Shown: positions 1-9,365, numbered from the stretch's first letter. The stretch: 64,000 bases of DNA from Kitasatospora sp. NBC_01246 (GCF_036226505.1 NZ_CP108484.1:8093501-8157500); one strand, 5' to 3'. The notes: a model not told the origin generated them from the letters alone. Numbers and translations are program-made.

Positions 1-568
1 AGCACCGGGCGACCAGATTGGCGACGGCGCTCCCGTGGTCGGAGCGGATCAGGTGCAGGATCAGGTCGATGCCGGCCGCGGCGCCGGCCGAGGTGAGGAT
101 CCGCCCGGTGTCGACGAACAGGACGTCGGGGGCGAGGTCGACCTCCGGGTAGAACCGCCGGAACCGGTCGGCGTGCCGCCAGTGGGTGGCGGCGGCCCGG
201 CCGTCGAGCAGACCGGCCGCGGCGAGCACGAAGGTGGCGATGCAGATCCCGGCGATCCGTGCGTCGGGGCGCAGCAGCGCCAGTGCCTCGGCGACGCGCG
301 GCGGCAGGGAGTCCCGGTCGACGATGCCGGCGAACTCCTCGGAGGCCGGGATCACCAGCGTGTCGGCGCCGGCGAGCGCGCTGCGGTCGTGTTCGACGCT
401 GATGGAGAAGTCGGCGGAGGTACGGACGGGCCGGCCGTCGAGCGAGCAGGTGACCACCTCGTAGAGGGGCCGGCCCTCGGTGTCCGTGGCGGCTCCGAAG
501 AGCCGGGAGGCGAGGCTCAGCTCGAACGGGATGACTCCGTCCAGGGCCAGGACGACGATGCGGTGCAT
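1..568 (-). CDS. GlxA-family transcriptional regulator, N-terminal part (truncated by window edge)
   Basis: Reading leftward from the ATG at 568 gives MHRIVVLALDGVIPFELSLA, the start of the DJ-1/PfpI-like sensor domain of GlxA-type AraC regulators. It continues with an intact amidase-like core (EEFAGIVDRD, ARIAGICIATFVLAAAG, GRAATHWRHADRF, FVDTGRILTSAGAAAGIDL). Known family members are about 320 aa with a C-terminal AraC helix-turn-helix; that half lies outside the window. It is divergent from the oxidoreductase at 640 with only 71 bp between the starts, so that gene is its likely target. The inducing ligand cannot be read from sequence. Confidence 0.85.
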   Translation of the reverse strand, partial: MHRIVVLALDGVIPFELSLASRLFGAATDTEGRPLYEVVTCSLDGRPVRTSADFSISVEHDRSALAGADTLVIPASEEFAGIVDRDSLPPRVAEALALLRPDARIAGICIATFVLAAAGLLDGRAAATHWRHADRFRRFYPEVDLAPDVLFVDTGRILTSAGAAAGIDLILHLIRSDHGSAVANLVARC

Positions 569-639
569 GGCCCAATTCTTGCACAGCATGACCTTCGGGC
601 CGCTATCCGCGCTGGTCGGGGCCGGAGCATCCTGGATGC

Positions 640-1584
640 ATGAGCACCATGAAAGCCATCACCCAGTACACCTACGGCGGCAGTGACGTCCTGCGCGAGG
701 TCGAGACCGAGCGCCCGGAGCCCGGTCCGTCGGAGGTCCTCGTCCGCGTCCGGGCCGCGGGCATGAACCCCACCGACTGGAAGCACCGCCAGAACCCCGG
801 TTTCCTCGACCGCCTCCCGCTGGTCCTCGGCTGGGACGTCTCCGGCGTCGTCGAGGCGGTCGGCCCGGGCGTGACGATCCACCGCCCCGGCGACGAGGTC
901 TTCGGGATGCTGCCCTACCCCTACGGCGTCGGCGCGTTCGCCGAGTACGCGGTGGCCCCGGCCCGCGCGCTGGTCCGCAAGCCGGCCGGGGTCGACCACG
1001 TCCAGGCGGGCGCGATCCCGCTGGCGGCGCTGACCGCCTGGCAGGTGCTGGTCGACGCGGCGGGCGTCCGGCCCGGCGAGCGCGTCCTGATCCACGCGGC
1101 GGCGGGCGGTGTCGGCCACCTCGCCGTGCAGATCGCCAAGACCCGCGGCGCGTACGTGATCGGCACGGCCAGCGCCCCCAAGCACGCGCTGCTGCGCGAA
1201 CTGGGCGCCGACGAGCTGATCGACTACCGCACGGAGGACTTCACCCGGATCGCCCCGGTCGACCTCGTCCTGGACACCATCGGCGGCGACACCGCGATCC
1301 GCTCGCTGGACACCCTGAAGCCGGGCGGCCGGCTGATCAGCATCGCGCTCGGAGCGCTGCCCGCCGACCTCGCCGAGCAGGCCGCGGCCCGGGGCGTCGA
1401 GGCCGTCCCGCTGCTGGTCGAGGCCGACCAGGCCGGTATGCGGGCGATCGCCGGGCTGGTCGAGGCGGGTGAGCTGCGGGCCGTCGTGGAGGCCGTCTTC
1501 CCGCTCGCCGACGCCGCCAAGGGGCACGACCTGGGTGACACCGGCCGGGTCACCGGGAAGGTCGTGCTGACCGTCGGCGAGTAG
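640..1584 (+). CDS. NADP-dependent zinc-less alcohol dehydrogenase / quinone oxidoreductase
   Basis: A 314-aa medium-chain dehydrogenase/reductase of the quinone oxidoreductase class. The N-terminal GroES-like fold (residues 1-120) contains the family motif NPTDWKHR. A Rossmann fold follows, with the NADPH-binding AAGGVG near residues 153-158. The catalytic-zinc Cys/His set of true alcohol dehydrogenases is absent, so reduction of enones or quinones is the expected chemistry. The start ATGAGCACC at 640 fits the family length. It is divergently paired with the GlxA-type regulator, suggesting induction by a reactive carbonyl or quinone. Substrate unknown. Confidence 0.88.
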   Translation: MSTMKAITQYTYGGSDVLREVETERPEPGPSEVLVRVRAAGMNPTDWKHRQNPGFLDRLPLVLGWDVSGVVEAVGPGVTIHRPGDEVFGMLPYPYGVGAFAEYAVAPARALVRKPAGVDHVQAGAIPLAALTAWQVLVDAAGVRPGERVLIHAAAGGVGHLAVQIAKTRGAYVIGTASAPKHALLRELGADELIDYRTEDFTRIAPVDLVLDTIGGDTAIRSLDTLKPGGRLISIALGALPADLAEQAAARGVEAVPLLVEADQAGMRAIAGLVEAGELRAVVEAVFPLADAAKGHDLGDTGRVTGKVVLTVGE

Positions 1585-1620
1585 CGCCCGTACGCACCGC
1601 CGGCCGTACGCACCGCCGCC

Positions 1621-1650
1621 CGGCCCGCCCCGACGTGTCGGGGCGGGCCG
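1621..1650 (+). terminator. Terminator hairpin after the oxidoreductase
   Basis: A perfect 14-bp stem (CGGCCCGCCCCGAC pairing with GTCGGGGCGGGCCG) around a GT loop lies 37 bp after the stop of the oxidoreductase. It resembles the GC-rich, U-poor terminators common in Streptomyces. Confidence 0.7.
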
Positions 1651-1708
1651 GGCCGGGCCATCGCGCCGCCTCGCCGCCGGTGAGGCGCCCCTGTGAGAGG
1701 CTCGCCCC

Positions 1709-2692
1709 ATGGAACAGCGTGTACTCGGCCGCACCGGCCGACCCGTCTCCGTCGTGGGGCTCGGTACCTGGCAGCTCGGCGCGGACTGGGGTGACGTCCG
1801 CGAGGAGGACGCGCTCGACGTCCTGAACACCTCCGTCGAGGCCGGCGTCACCCTCTTCGACACCGCCGACGTCTACGGCGACGGCCGCAGCGAGCAGCTG
1901 ATCGGCCACTACCTGAAGGGCCGCCCGGACGCCGGGGTCTTCGTCGCCACCAAGTTCGGCCGCCGGGCCGAGCAGCGCCCGGAGCACTACAACCTCGCCA
2001 ACTTCCGTGCCTGGTCCGACCGTTCCCGCTCCAACCTGGGCGTGGACCGGCTCGACCTGGTGCAGCTGCACTGCCCGCCGACGCCGGTCTACTCCGACGA
2101 CGAGGTGTACGACGCCCTGGACACCCTGGTCGCCGAGGAGCGGATCGCCGCCTACGGCGTCAGCGTGGAGACCTGCGCGCAGGCCCTGACCGCGATCGCC
2201 CGGCCCGGTGTCGCGAGCGTCCAGATCATCCTGAACGCCTTCCGGCTGAAGCCGCTGGAGCTGGTCCTTCCCGCCGCCGCGGCCGCCGGGGTGGGCATCC
2301 TGGCCCGCGTGCCGCTCGCCTCGGGGCTGCTCTCCGGCCGCTACACCGCGCGGACCGCGTTCGCCGCGGACGACCACCGCACCTACAACCGGCACGGCGA
2401 GGCCTTCGACCAGGGAGAGACCTTCTCCGGCGTGGACTTCACGACCGGCGTCGAGGCGGCGGCGGAGTTCGCCGCACTCGCGCCCGGGGAGGCGAGCCCG
2501 GCGCAGACCGCACTGCGCTGGATCATCCAGCAGCCGGGCGTCACGGCGGTGATCCCCGGTGCGCGCAACCCCGAGCAGGCCCGGGCGAACGCCGCCGCGG
2601 CCGCCCTCCCGCCGCTGCCCGGGGCGACCCTCGCCGCCGTCCGGGACCTCTACGACCGCCGGATCCGCGCCCAGGTCCACGAGCGCTGGTGA
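1709..2692 (+). CDS. Aldo/keto reductase
   Basis: A 327-aa single-domain TIM-barrel NADPH-dependent reductase. The catalytic tetrad is visible as Asp51 and Tyr56 (FDTADVYG), Lys82 (VATKFGR) and His121 (LVQLHCPP). The C-terminal NADPH-binding part carries VTAVIPGARNPEQARANA. The ATG at 1709 follows a weak GAGAGG Shine-Dalgarno. It stands alone after a terminator, and a hairpin at 2706 separates it from convergent helR. Substrate unassigned; this subfamily (AKR11/YhdN-like) is usually a general carbonyl reductase. Confidence 0.9.
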   Translation: MEQRVLGRTGRPVSVVGLGTWQLGADWGDVREEDALDVLNTSVEAGVTLFDTADVYGDGRSEQLIGHYLKGRPDAGVFVATKFGRRAEQRPEHYNLANFRAWSDRSRSNLGVDRLDLVQLHCPPTPVYSDDEVYDALDTLVAEERIAAYGVSVETCAQALTAIARPGVASVQIILNAFRLKPLELVLPAAAAAGVGILARVPLASGLLSGRYTARTAFAADDHRTYNRHGEAFDQGETFSGVDFTTGVEAAAEFAALAPGEASPAQTALRWIIQQPGVTAVIPGARNPEQARANAAAAALPPLPGATLAAVRDLYDRRIRAQVHERW

Positions 2693-2705
2693 CCTCCCGC
2701 CGATG

Positions 2706-2739
2706 AGGCGTGTGCCACCCGACCGGGCGGCACACGCCT
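2706..2739. terminator. Bidirectional terminator between the aldo/keto reductase and helR
   Basis: An 11-bp perfect stem (AGGCGTGTGCC / GGCACACGCCT) with an additional CCCG/CGGG inner pairing. It sits in the 63-bp gap between two convergent stop codons, so it can serve both genes. Confidence 0.75.
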
Positions 2740-2755
2740 GCGCGGGAGCCGCGCC

Positions 2756-5137
2756 TCAGCGGGCCTCCAGGCCCTCCAGCATCGCCGGCAGCTCCCGGCT
2801 GTGCACGACCCCGAGGCTCTTCGTCGCGCGGGTGAGGGCGACATAGAGGTCGTTCCCGCCGCGGGAGTGCGCCGCGAGGATCTCGTCGGGCTCCACGACG
2901 AGGACGGCGTCGAACTCCAGCCCCTTGGACTGCGCCGCCGTCATCAGGACGACCGGCGAGTCCAGCGACGCCGGGCCGTCGGCACGCGCCACACCGGCCA
3001 GCCCGGCCAGCTCGTCGACCAGCTCGACCGGGAAGCCGGGGGCGTGCAGGATCGCCATCCGGCGGCCGTCCAGCTCCGCGATCTGCCGCTCGACGACGGC
3101 GCGCAGGGCCGCGCCCCGGTTCTCCTCGGGGATCCGCAGGCTCCACGGAACGGTCCCGCCCCCGCGCACCGCGGTCGGGGCGGTGAGCGCCGGGTCGACC
3201 GCCCGCAGGACGCCCTCGGTGACCCGCATGATCTCGGCCGGGGTCCGGTAGTTGATGGTGAGTTCCACCGTGCGCCAGCGCCCGGCGGTGTACTCGTCGA
3301 GCGCCTCGCCCCAGGAGTTCAGCCCGGCCGGGGCGCCGGTCTGGGCCAGGTCGCCCACGATCGTCATGGACCGGCCGGGGCAGCGGCGGGTCAGCAGCCG
3401 CCAGGCCATCGGGGAGAGCTCCTGCGCCTCGTCCACGATGATGTGCCCGAAGCCCCAGGTCCGGTCCTCGGCCGCGCGCTCGGAGAGCGGCCGGAACTCG
3501 CCCTCGCCCTGGTACTGGCGCGTCAGCAGCTCCGCGTCGATCTCGGCCAGCCCCGCGCCGAAGTCCTCCAGGACGACCTTGGCGAACTCCAGCCGCTCGG
3601 CCTCGGCGGCGGCGTCGGCCCGGCGGGTGACGGCGCTGCCCGGCAGCGGGCCGAGGAGTTCGGCGGCCTCGTCGAGCAGCGGCACGTCGTCGGTGGTCCA
3701 GGGAGCGGCCAGCTCGTCCGGACCGGGCCGCTCGCGCAGCAGGGCGGCGCGCTCGGCCTCGGAGAAGTCCGGCATGGCGTCCGCGAGCAGCTGCGGGGAG
3801 GCGAACAGCGCGGTGAGCAGTTGCTCCGGACCGAGCAGCGGCCACAGCTTCTCGGCCAGGGCCTGGAAGTCGCGCTCGACGACGAGCGCGTCGGCGAGGT
3901 CCACCACGTCGTCCAGCGCCATCTCACCGCCCCGGTCCCTGGCGATCCGCAGGGCCAGCTCGGAGGAGAGCCGCTCCACCAGGGCGGCCCGGGCCGCGTT
4001 GTGGGGCTCGCCGGTCCGGTGCGCGGCGGCGTGCGCCCGCTCGCAGAGCGCCCGGCCGATCACGAGCTCCTCCTGGTGCGGCGAGCTGCGGCCGACGGTG
4101 ATGGTCCAGGGCTCCTCTTCCTCCGGGAGCTGCCGCAGGCCCTCCAGCGCGGTGGCGAGCACCCGCGCCATCCGGGCGTCGCCCTTCACGGCGGCGGCCT
4201 CCGGCGTCTCGGTGTCCGTCCCGGTCACGCCCGGGTAGAGGGCGCCGATGCTGCTCAGCACGACCTCGCTCTCGCCGAGCGCGGGGAGCACCTGGTCGAT
4301 GTAGCGCAGGAACGTCCTGTTCGGCCCGATGACCAGCACACCGCGCTTGGCCAGGCGGTCGCGGTGGGTGTAGAGGAGGTACGCGGCGCGGTGCAGGGCG
4401 ACCACGGTCTTGCCGGTGCCCGGGCCGCCCTGGACGACCAGCACGCCGCTCAGCTCGGAGCGGATCACCCGGTCCTGCTCGGCCTGGATGGTCGAGACGA
4501 TGTCCCCCATCCGGCCGGTCCGGGCCGCGGTCAGCGAGGCGAGCAGGGCGCTCTCCCCGCTGAGGCCGGAGCCGTCCCGGCTCTCCAGGTCACCCATGGC
4601 GAAGGCGTCGTCGTCGAAGTCGACGACGGTCCGCCCCTTGGTCCGCAGGTGCCGTCGCCCCGTCACCCCGCCGGGCGCGGCCGGCGTCGCGCGGTAGAAC
4701 GGCTCCGCGGCCGACGCCCGCCAGTCGGTGAGCAGCGGCTCGTGGTCGTCGTCCGCGAGGGCGATCCGGCCGATGTACTGCCGCTCGCCGTCGGCGGTGT
4801 CGAGCCGGCCGAAGCAGAGCCCGTACTCCGCGGCGTACAGCTCCGCCAGCCGGCGGGTGTGGTGGAGCTCCATGGTGTCGCGCTCCAGGCGGGACTGGAG
4901 CGTGCCGCCCTGCTCCTGGCGGTGGACCGCGCGCAGCCGGGCCGTCGCGAGTTCGCGCCGGCTCTCCAGCCGGTCGTAGAGCCGGCCGACGTAGGCGTTC
5001 TCCGCCCGCAGCTCCCGGGCCCGCCAGTCGTCGGAGGGCAGGGCGGCGCCCGGTCCCGCCCCGGTCCCGGCTCCGGCATCGACACCGGCGGGACGTTCGG
5101 ACGAGGACGACGACGTGGGGACCATGGCCAGCTCCAT
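2756..5137 (-). CDS. helR: HelR/HelD-type RNA polymerase-recycling ATPase
   Basis: A 793-aa UvrD/Rep-like superfamily 1 ATPase of the actinobacterial HelD/HelR type. An N-terminal coiled-coil arm is followed by Walker A GGPGTGKT at about residue 237, Walker B VDEAQE near 567, NYRTPAEIMRV near 625 and a C-terminal VALTRATKSLGVVHS. Family members remove stalled RNA polymerase from DNA; HelR is also reported to displace bound rifamycins and give tolerance. A 21-bp inverted repeat very like the rifamycin-associated element lies 254 bp upstream, which is why HelR is preferred over generic HelD. ATG at 5137 is chosen; ATG 5125 (MVPTSS) is a possible alternative. Monocistronic. Confidence 0.85.
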   Translation of the reverse strand: MELAMVPTSSSSSERPAGVDAGAGTGAGPGAALPSDDWRARELRAENAYVGRLYDRLESRRELATARLRAVHRQEQGGTLQSRLERDTMELHHTRRLAELYAAEYGLCFGRLDTADGERQYIGRIALADDDHEPLLTDWRASAAEPFYRATPAAPGGVTGRRHLRTKGRTVVDFDDDAFAMGDLESRDGSGLSGESALLASLTAARTGRMGDIVSTIQAEQDRVIRSELSGVLVVQGGPGTGKTVVALHRAAYLLYTHRDRLAKRGVLVIGPNRTFLRYIDQVLPALGESEVVLSSIGALYPGVTGTDTETPEAAAVKGDARMARVLATALEGLRQLPEEEEPWTITVGRSSPHQEELVIGRALCERAHAAAHRTGEPHNAARAALVERLSSELALRIARDRGGEMALDDVVDLADALVVERDFQALAEKLWPLLGPEQLLTALFASPQLLADAMPDFSEAERAALLRERPGPDELAAPWTTDDVPLLDEAAELLGPLPGSAVTRRADAAAEAERLEFAKVVLEDFGAGLAEIDAELLTRQYQGEGEFRPLSERAAEDRTWGFGHIIVDEAQELSPMAWRLLTRRCPGRSMTIVGDLAQTGAPAGLNSWGEALDEYTAGRWRTVELTINYRTPAEIMRVTEGVLRAVDPALTAPTAVRGGGTVPWSLRIPEENRGAALRAVVERQIAELDGRRMAILHAPGFPVELVDELAGLAGVARADGPASLDSPVVLMTAAQSKGLEFDAVLVVEPDEILAAHSRGGNDLYVALTRATKSLGVVHSRELPAMLEGLEAR

Positions 5138-5823
5138 TGACTCAGGGGTCCTCGACCGACCGGGCGACCGAGGGTGGCGGTGCGAGGACCGCCGTGTGCG
5201 ACACGGGAAGGCCCGGGGCCGGGGCCTGCGCTCGGCCGGCGGCCCGGGACGGGGACACTCAGGATAATGATCTTGGGAAACGGCGGACCCGGAAGCCGGC
5301 GCCGCCGAGCGCCGCGGGGGCGCGAATCCGGGCCGCTGCGCCTCCATATCCGCAGGTCCCGGCCTCGGCGGACAATTCTGCGGTACGACGGGGGCCTTGC
5401 CGCAAGCCCCCCGGTGCGCTATAAGTTGGGAGTGGAAAGGAGTGGGTCGACCTCCTTCCCGTTCATCGTCCGCAGTGGTCGGACACCCCCGTACGAAGCC
5501 CGGTGAGCCCGCGTCCCGCCGTGCCCTCCGTTGCCGCCGCGCCGGTGCCGCGGCCATTCGGACGGGTCGGTCGGGGGCATGCCGGAGTCCCCGGAGCCTC
5601 TCACACTCCGCGGCGCGGGTGGGTGGCCCCGGCCTGCCGCCGGGCATCGCGGGCGGCCCCGGGCAGCGGCCGGTGCGGCGGAGCCCGGTACCAGAGACCT
5701 CCGCGCCCCGCCCATAGGTTGGCTCTATGAGGTCATAGCTCCGGGCCCCCTACAGCAGTGCAGACTGCAGAGGTTTGCTACGAACGTCCGTCTGCCGCTC
5801 GCCCGTCCGGAGGAACGCCCGCC
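5138..5823. other. Divergent intergenic region between helR and the ferredoxin reductase
   Basis: 686 bp between two divergent starts with no convincing gene. It contains the RAE-like inverted repeat at 5391-5411 and, on the plus strand, TTGCCG-17 bp-TATAAG (5398-5426), which has good promoter geometry. No other structure was recognised. Confidence 0.6.
5391..5411. promoter_or_regulatory. Rifamycin-associated element (RAE)-like inverted repeat
   Basis: The sequence at 5392-5410 is GGGCCTTGCCGCAAGCCCC. From memory the published RAE is GGGGCTTGCGGCAAGCCCC, or GGGGCTTGCCGCAAGCCCC on the other strand; the match is 18 of 19. The full 21-bp inverted repeat has one mismatched pair. RAEs are reported upstream of rifamycin-inactivation and helR genes in actinomycetes. 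On the plus strand its TTGCCG forms a -35 with a TATAAG -10 at 17-bp spacing; on the helR strand no clear -10 follows. Confidence 0.7.
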
Positions 5824-7188
5824 ATGTCCCGCCCGATCCGCATCGCGATCGTCGGAGCCGGCCCCGCCGGCATCTACGCCGCAGACGCCCTGCTCAAGTC
5901 CGACGCCGCCCAGGCCCCGGGTGTCTCCATCGACCTGTTCGAGCGGATGCCCGCGCCGTTCGGCCTGATCCGCTACGGCGTCGCCCCCGACCACCCCCGG
6001 ATCAAGGGCATCGTCACCGCGCTGCACCAGGTCCTGGAGAAGCCCGGCATACGCCTGTTCGGCAACGTCGACTACCCGAACGACCTCACCCTGGACGACC
6101 TGCACCGCTTCTACGACGCGGCGGTCTTCGCCACCGGTGCGACGGCCGACCGGGCACTCGACATCCCCGGTGTCGGCCTGGACGGCTCCTACGGCGCCGC
6201 CGACTTCGTCTCCTGGTACGACGGGCACCCCGACGTCCCCCGGACGTGGCCGCTGGAGGCCCGCAAGGTCGCCGTGCTCGGCGCGGGCAACGTGGCGCTC
6301 GACGTGGCCCGCATCCTCGCCAAGACCGCCGACGAACTGCTCTCCACCGAGATCCCGCCGAACGTCCACGCCGGCCTGACGGCCAACCAGGCGCTGGAGG
6401 TGCACGTCTTCGGCCGACGCGGCCCGGCCCAGGCCAAGTTCAGCCCCATGGAGCTGCGGGAGCTCGACCACTCCCCGACCATCGAGGTCGTCGTGGACCC
6501 CGAGGACATCGAGTACGACGACGGCTCGATCGCCGAGCGCCGCGCCAGCAAGCACGCCGACATGGTCGCCTCCACCATCGAGAACTGGGCCATCCGCGAT
6601 GTCGGCGACCGCCCGCACCGCGTCCACCTGCACTTCTTCGAGTCGCCCGTCGAGGTGATCGGCGAGGACGGCCGGGTGAGCGGCCTGCGCACCGAGCGCA
6701 CCGAACTCGACGGCACCGGCAACGTCCGGGGCACCGGCCGGTTCACCGACTGGGACGTCCAGGCCGTCTACCGCGCCATCGGCTACTACTCCGACGAACT
6801 GCCGAAGGTGCCCTTCGACCCGATCAGCGGCACCGTCCCCAACGAGGCCGGCCGCGTCCTGACCGCCGACGGCTCCCACCTCGCCGCCACCTACGTGACC
6901 GGCTGGATCAAGCGCGGCCCCGTCGGTCTGATCGGCCACACCAAGGGCGACGCCAACGAGACCGTCGCCTGCCTGCTGGCCGACCACGCCGCCGGTCGCC
7001 TCCCCGGCGCCGTCGCGCCCGAGCCCGACGCGGTGGTGGCCCACCTGCGCGGCCAGGGCGTCCGCTTCACCACCTGGGACGGCTGGAAGGAACTCGACGC
7101 GCACGAGCGCGCCCTCGGCGCGGCCGAGGGCCGCGACCGCGTCAAGGTCGTCGACCGTGAGGAGATGCTCCGCCACAGCGGCGCCTGA
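5824..7188 (+). CDS. Ferredoxin-NADP(+) reductase, FprA-like
   Basis: A 454-aa glutathione-reductase-like flavoprotein. It has an N-terminal FAD dinucleotide fold (IAIVGAGPAGIYAADAL), the conserved RYGVAPDHPRIK segment, the NADP-binding VLGAGNVALDVARIL at about residue 150, and the family C-terminus GWIKRGPVGLIGHTKGDA. It should pass electrons between NADPH and ferredoxin, for example to cytochrome P450s. The start at 5824 follows a strong GGAGGAA site 8 bp upstream, so an upstream extension is rejected. Monocistronic, ended by a hairpin at 7198. Confidence 0.92.
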   Translation: MSRPIRIAIVGAGPAGIYAADALLKSDAAQAPGVSIDLFERMPAPFGLIRYGVAPDHPRIKGIVTALHQVLEKPGIRLFGNVDYPNDLTLDDLHRFYDAAVFATGATADRALDIPGVGLDGSYGAADFVSWYDGHPDVPRTWPLEARKVAVLGAGNVALDVARILAKTADELLSTEIPPNVHAGLTANQALEVHVFGRRGPAQAKFSPMELRELDHSPTIEVVVDPEDIEYDDGSIAERRASKHADMVASTIENWAIRDVGDRPHRVHLHFFESPVEVIGEDGRVSGLRTERTELDGTGNVRGTGRFTDWDVQAVYRAIGYYSDELPKVPFDPISGTVPNEAGRVLTADGSHLAATYVTGWIKRGPVGLIGHTKGDANETVACLLADHAAGRLPGAVAPEPDAVVAHLRGQGVRFTTWDGWKELDAHERALGAAEGRDRVKVVDREEMLRHSGA

Positions 7189-7197
7189 CGCCCCGCC

Positions 7198-7229
7198 CGG
7201 GGCCGGCATGCCTCGGCGTGCCGGCCCCG
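7198..7229 (+). terminator. Terminator hairpin after the ferredoxin reductase
   Basis: An 11-bp stem (CGGGGCCGGCA / TGCCGGCCCCG) with a 10-nt loop that can pair further, starting 10 bp after the stop. Confidence 0.7.
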
Positions 7230-7352
7230 GCGCACGTTCCTGCCCCCGGCGGACCGCCGGACCGCTGGACTCGACGGCGGCGGGACCGCGGGCGGCTGCG
7301 GCGCCGCGCAAGCGTCGGCCTTCGGGCCGGGCGGCGGGACCCGGCACCCGGG

Positions 7353-8282
7353 TCAGCCGGTCGGGGTGGAGAGCGCGGCCGTGAAATGGGCGGGCAGGCT
7401 GCCGGCGGTGAGGGCGGCGGCCAGGTCCTTGGCCTCGTCCTCGGTGAAGGTGCCGCTGATCACGGCCGATCCGCCGGTGATCGCCTCGGCGACGTAGGGG
7501 GCAGAGAGGACCGTGCCGTCCACCGTGACGGCCATCTGGTTGGTGGGCTCCGGCTGCGGGGCGATCCTGCCGGTGAGGGCGGCGAAGGCGGTGCCGCCCT
7601 GTGGGGTGAAGTCCACCTGGACCTGCCAGCGGCCCACGGTCTGGCTGTCGAGCACTGCCGAGGCCTTCGTGACGTCGGTGCCCTGGAGGGCGGCCGGGGC
7701 CAGCGCGTACTTCATCACCACCGGGGCCGCCTTGGTGGCGGTGCCGCAGATCGCCACGGGAGAGCCCGGATCGACGGCGGCGGGGAGGGCGGCGGCCGGT
7801 GCGCCGCAGCTCAGCGCGGCGAACCCGGCGGCGAGTTCGGGCGGCACCGTGCCGGTCGGGGCGACCTCCGCCGCGCCGGGGGACGGGGTACCGGCTACCG
7901 CCACGGCCAGGACCGGGCGGAAGTCCAGCGCGGCCCGGCGGCCGAGCGCCGCGAGGCGGTCCCCGGCGACCTGTCCGGCGACCGAGAGCCGCAGCGCGGC
8001 GGCCGCCGGCTCGACCCGGGCGTCCGGCAGGCCGCGCGCCTCGGCGCGCTTGCGCAGCAGTTCGGCCGCCTGCTTCAGCTGCCCCTCGTCCAACGGGTGG
8101 TCGGGGGTGTAGACGGCGACGGTCCGGCCGGTGGGTGTGGCGGTCGACGGGGCGGGCGGCGGACCGGGCCGGGAGTCGCCGCCGGAGGAGCACGCGGTGA
8201 CGGCCGCCCCGGCGAGCAGGAGCGCGGCCGCCGAGAGGAACGCGCGGGGGCGGTGCCGGACCGTCGCGGAGGTGGTTGCCAT
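7353..8282 (-). CDS. SecDF P1 head-domain lipoprotein
   Basis: A 309-aa predicted lipoprotein: basic N-terminus, hydrophobic run and lipobox VTACSS at about residues 28-33, then a Pro/Thr linker. The globular part has two segments like the SecD periplasmic head: an early one with LLRKRAEARGLPDARVE, and a C-terminal one with VDGTVLSAPYVAEAITGGSA followed by GTFTEDEAKDLAAALTAGSL. SecD itself has six membrane spans; here only the head is present on a lipid anchor. It may assist secretion or be a repurposed fold. No operon partner is visible. Confidence 0.75.
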   Translation of the reverse strand: MATTSATVRHRPRAFLSAAALLLAGAAVTACSSGGDSRPGPPPAPSTATPTGRTVAVYTPDHPLDEGQLKQAAELLRKRAEARGLPDARVEPAAAALRLSVAGQVAGDRLAALGRRAALDFRPVLAVAVAGTPSPGAAEVAPTGTVPPELAAGFAALSCGAPAAALPAAVDPGSPVAICGTATKAAPVVMKYALAPAALQGTDVTKASAVLDSQTVGRWQVQVDFTPQGGTAFAALTGRIAPQPEPTNQMAVTVDGTVLSAPYVAEAITGGSAVISGTFTEDEAKDLAAALTAGSLPAHFTAALSTPTG

Positions 8283-8405
8283 GGCGTCAGTCTGCCAGCA
8301 CGGCCGGCGCGCTGGGGGCGAACGGCCGGGCGGGCAAAGGGCGTTCCGCTCCGCCGTGCCCGACCGCCGGTCGCGCCGGACCTCCGGGACCCCTGTCGGC
8401 CCCGG

Positions 8406-9365
8406 TCAGCCCGTGCGGTAGGAGAGCACGAAGTCGTCGAAGGCGTGCCGGCCGGGGCGGGCGGCCGCCTCATCCAGGGCGCGCCGGATGTCGTGGAGCT
8501 GGGCGACCGTCATCTGCAGCGGGGGCTCGTCGGGTTGGTAGGTGTACCGGATCGGGTAGTCCACCCCCGGCCGGTCGGTCATCTCGATGTGGCAGCCGAG
8601 CACGTGGCTGACCGGGTGGTCGGCGGCGAAGGCGATCAGCCGGTCGATCGTCGCGACGTAGGCGTCCCAGTCGGCGATGTAGAGCCGCCCCGGGTAGACG
8701 GTGTCGCCGGTGAGCAGGAAGCCGGTGAACGGGTCGTAGTAGGTGATGGCGGCCTCGTGGTGGCCGGGACTGGTCAGACAGGTCAGCGTCCGCCCGCCGA
8801 GGTCGAGCCGGGCCGGGAGGCCGGGATCGTCGCCCAGCCCGAGGAACGCCCGGACGGTGTCGGCGGCCGCGTCCACCACGACGGTGTCGGGCCGGTCGGC
8901 GAACTGCGCGTCCCCCGCCACGTGGTCGCCGTGGCCGTGACTGTGCAGGACGAGCAGCCGGTAGCCGGTGCGGGGGTGGCGGGCGAGCCACCGCGCGACC
9001 AGCTCGTCGACCACGCGGCGGAGCGGGAAGAGCTCGGGGGACGCGGTGGCGCCGGTGTCGATCAGTACCGCCCGCTCGCTGCCGAAGAGCAGGAAGAGGA
9101 ACGGCGCCTCGTAGTTCACGGCCATGTTCTGCCGGAGGATCACGGTGTGCTCGTCGTAGTGGTGGACCTGGAGCTCCGGGTCGGTGTTGTGCTTCGCCGA
9201 CTCCGAGCCGTGGATCCAGCGCACGTCCAGGGAGCGCCCGGCGGCGTGCTCGGCCACGTTTGAGAAGTCGATCGGGGCCGAGAAGTCGATCGGGGCCGGA
9301 GAGCCGACCGGGGCCGGGGGGCCGGCCGGGTCCGTGCAGGCGGTCGGGTGCGGGCCGGAGGTCAT
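8406..9365 (-). CDS. MBL-fold metallo-hydrolase
   Basis: A 319-aa metallo-beta-lactamase-fold enzyme. The metal motif HSHGHGDH is near residue 141, with later ligands in TSPGHHEAAI (about 205) and FLLTGDTVYPG (about 225), and a last His in VLGCHIEMTDRPG. A glyoxalase II-like or thioester/lactone hydrolase role is plausible; substrate unknown. ATG 9365 is preferred over ATG 9392 because GGGAG lies 6 bp upstream of it. The N-terminal tail carries a perfect 18-bp duplication (9262-9297) encoding APIDFS twice. Confidence 0.82.
   Translation of the reverse strand: MTSGPHPTACTDPAGPPAPVGSPAPIDFSAPIDFSNVAEHAAGRSLDVRWIHGSESAKHNTDPELQVHHYDEHTVILRQNMAVNYEAPFLFLLFGSERAVLIDTGATASPELFPLRRVVDELVARWLARHPRTGYRLLVLHSHGHGDHVAGDAQFADRPDTVVVDAAADTVRAFLGLGDDPGLPARLDLGGRTLTCLTSPGHHEAAITYYDPFTGFLLTGDTVYPGRLYIADWDAYVATIDRLIAFAADHPVSHVLGCHIEMTDRPGVDYPIRYTYQPDEPPLQMTVAQLHDIRRALDEAAARPGRHAFDDFVLSYRTG

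Noticed and set aside
2801..5140. A 779-codon plus-strand frame opposite helR
   Set aside because: Shadow of helR, lacking any motif.
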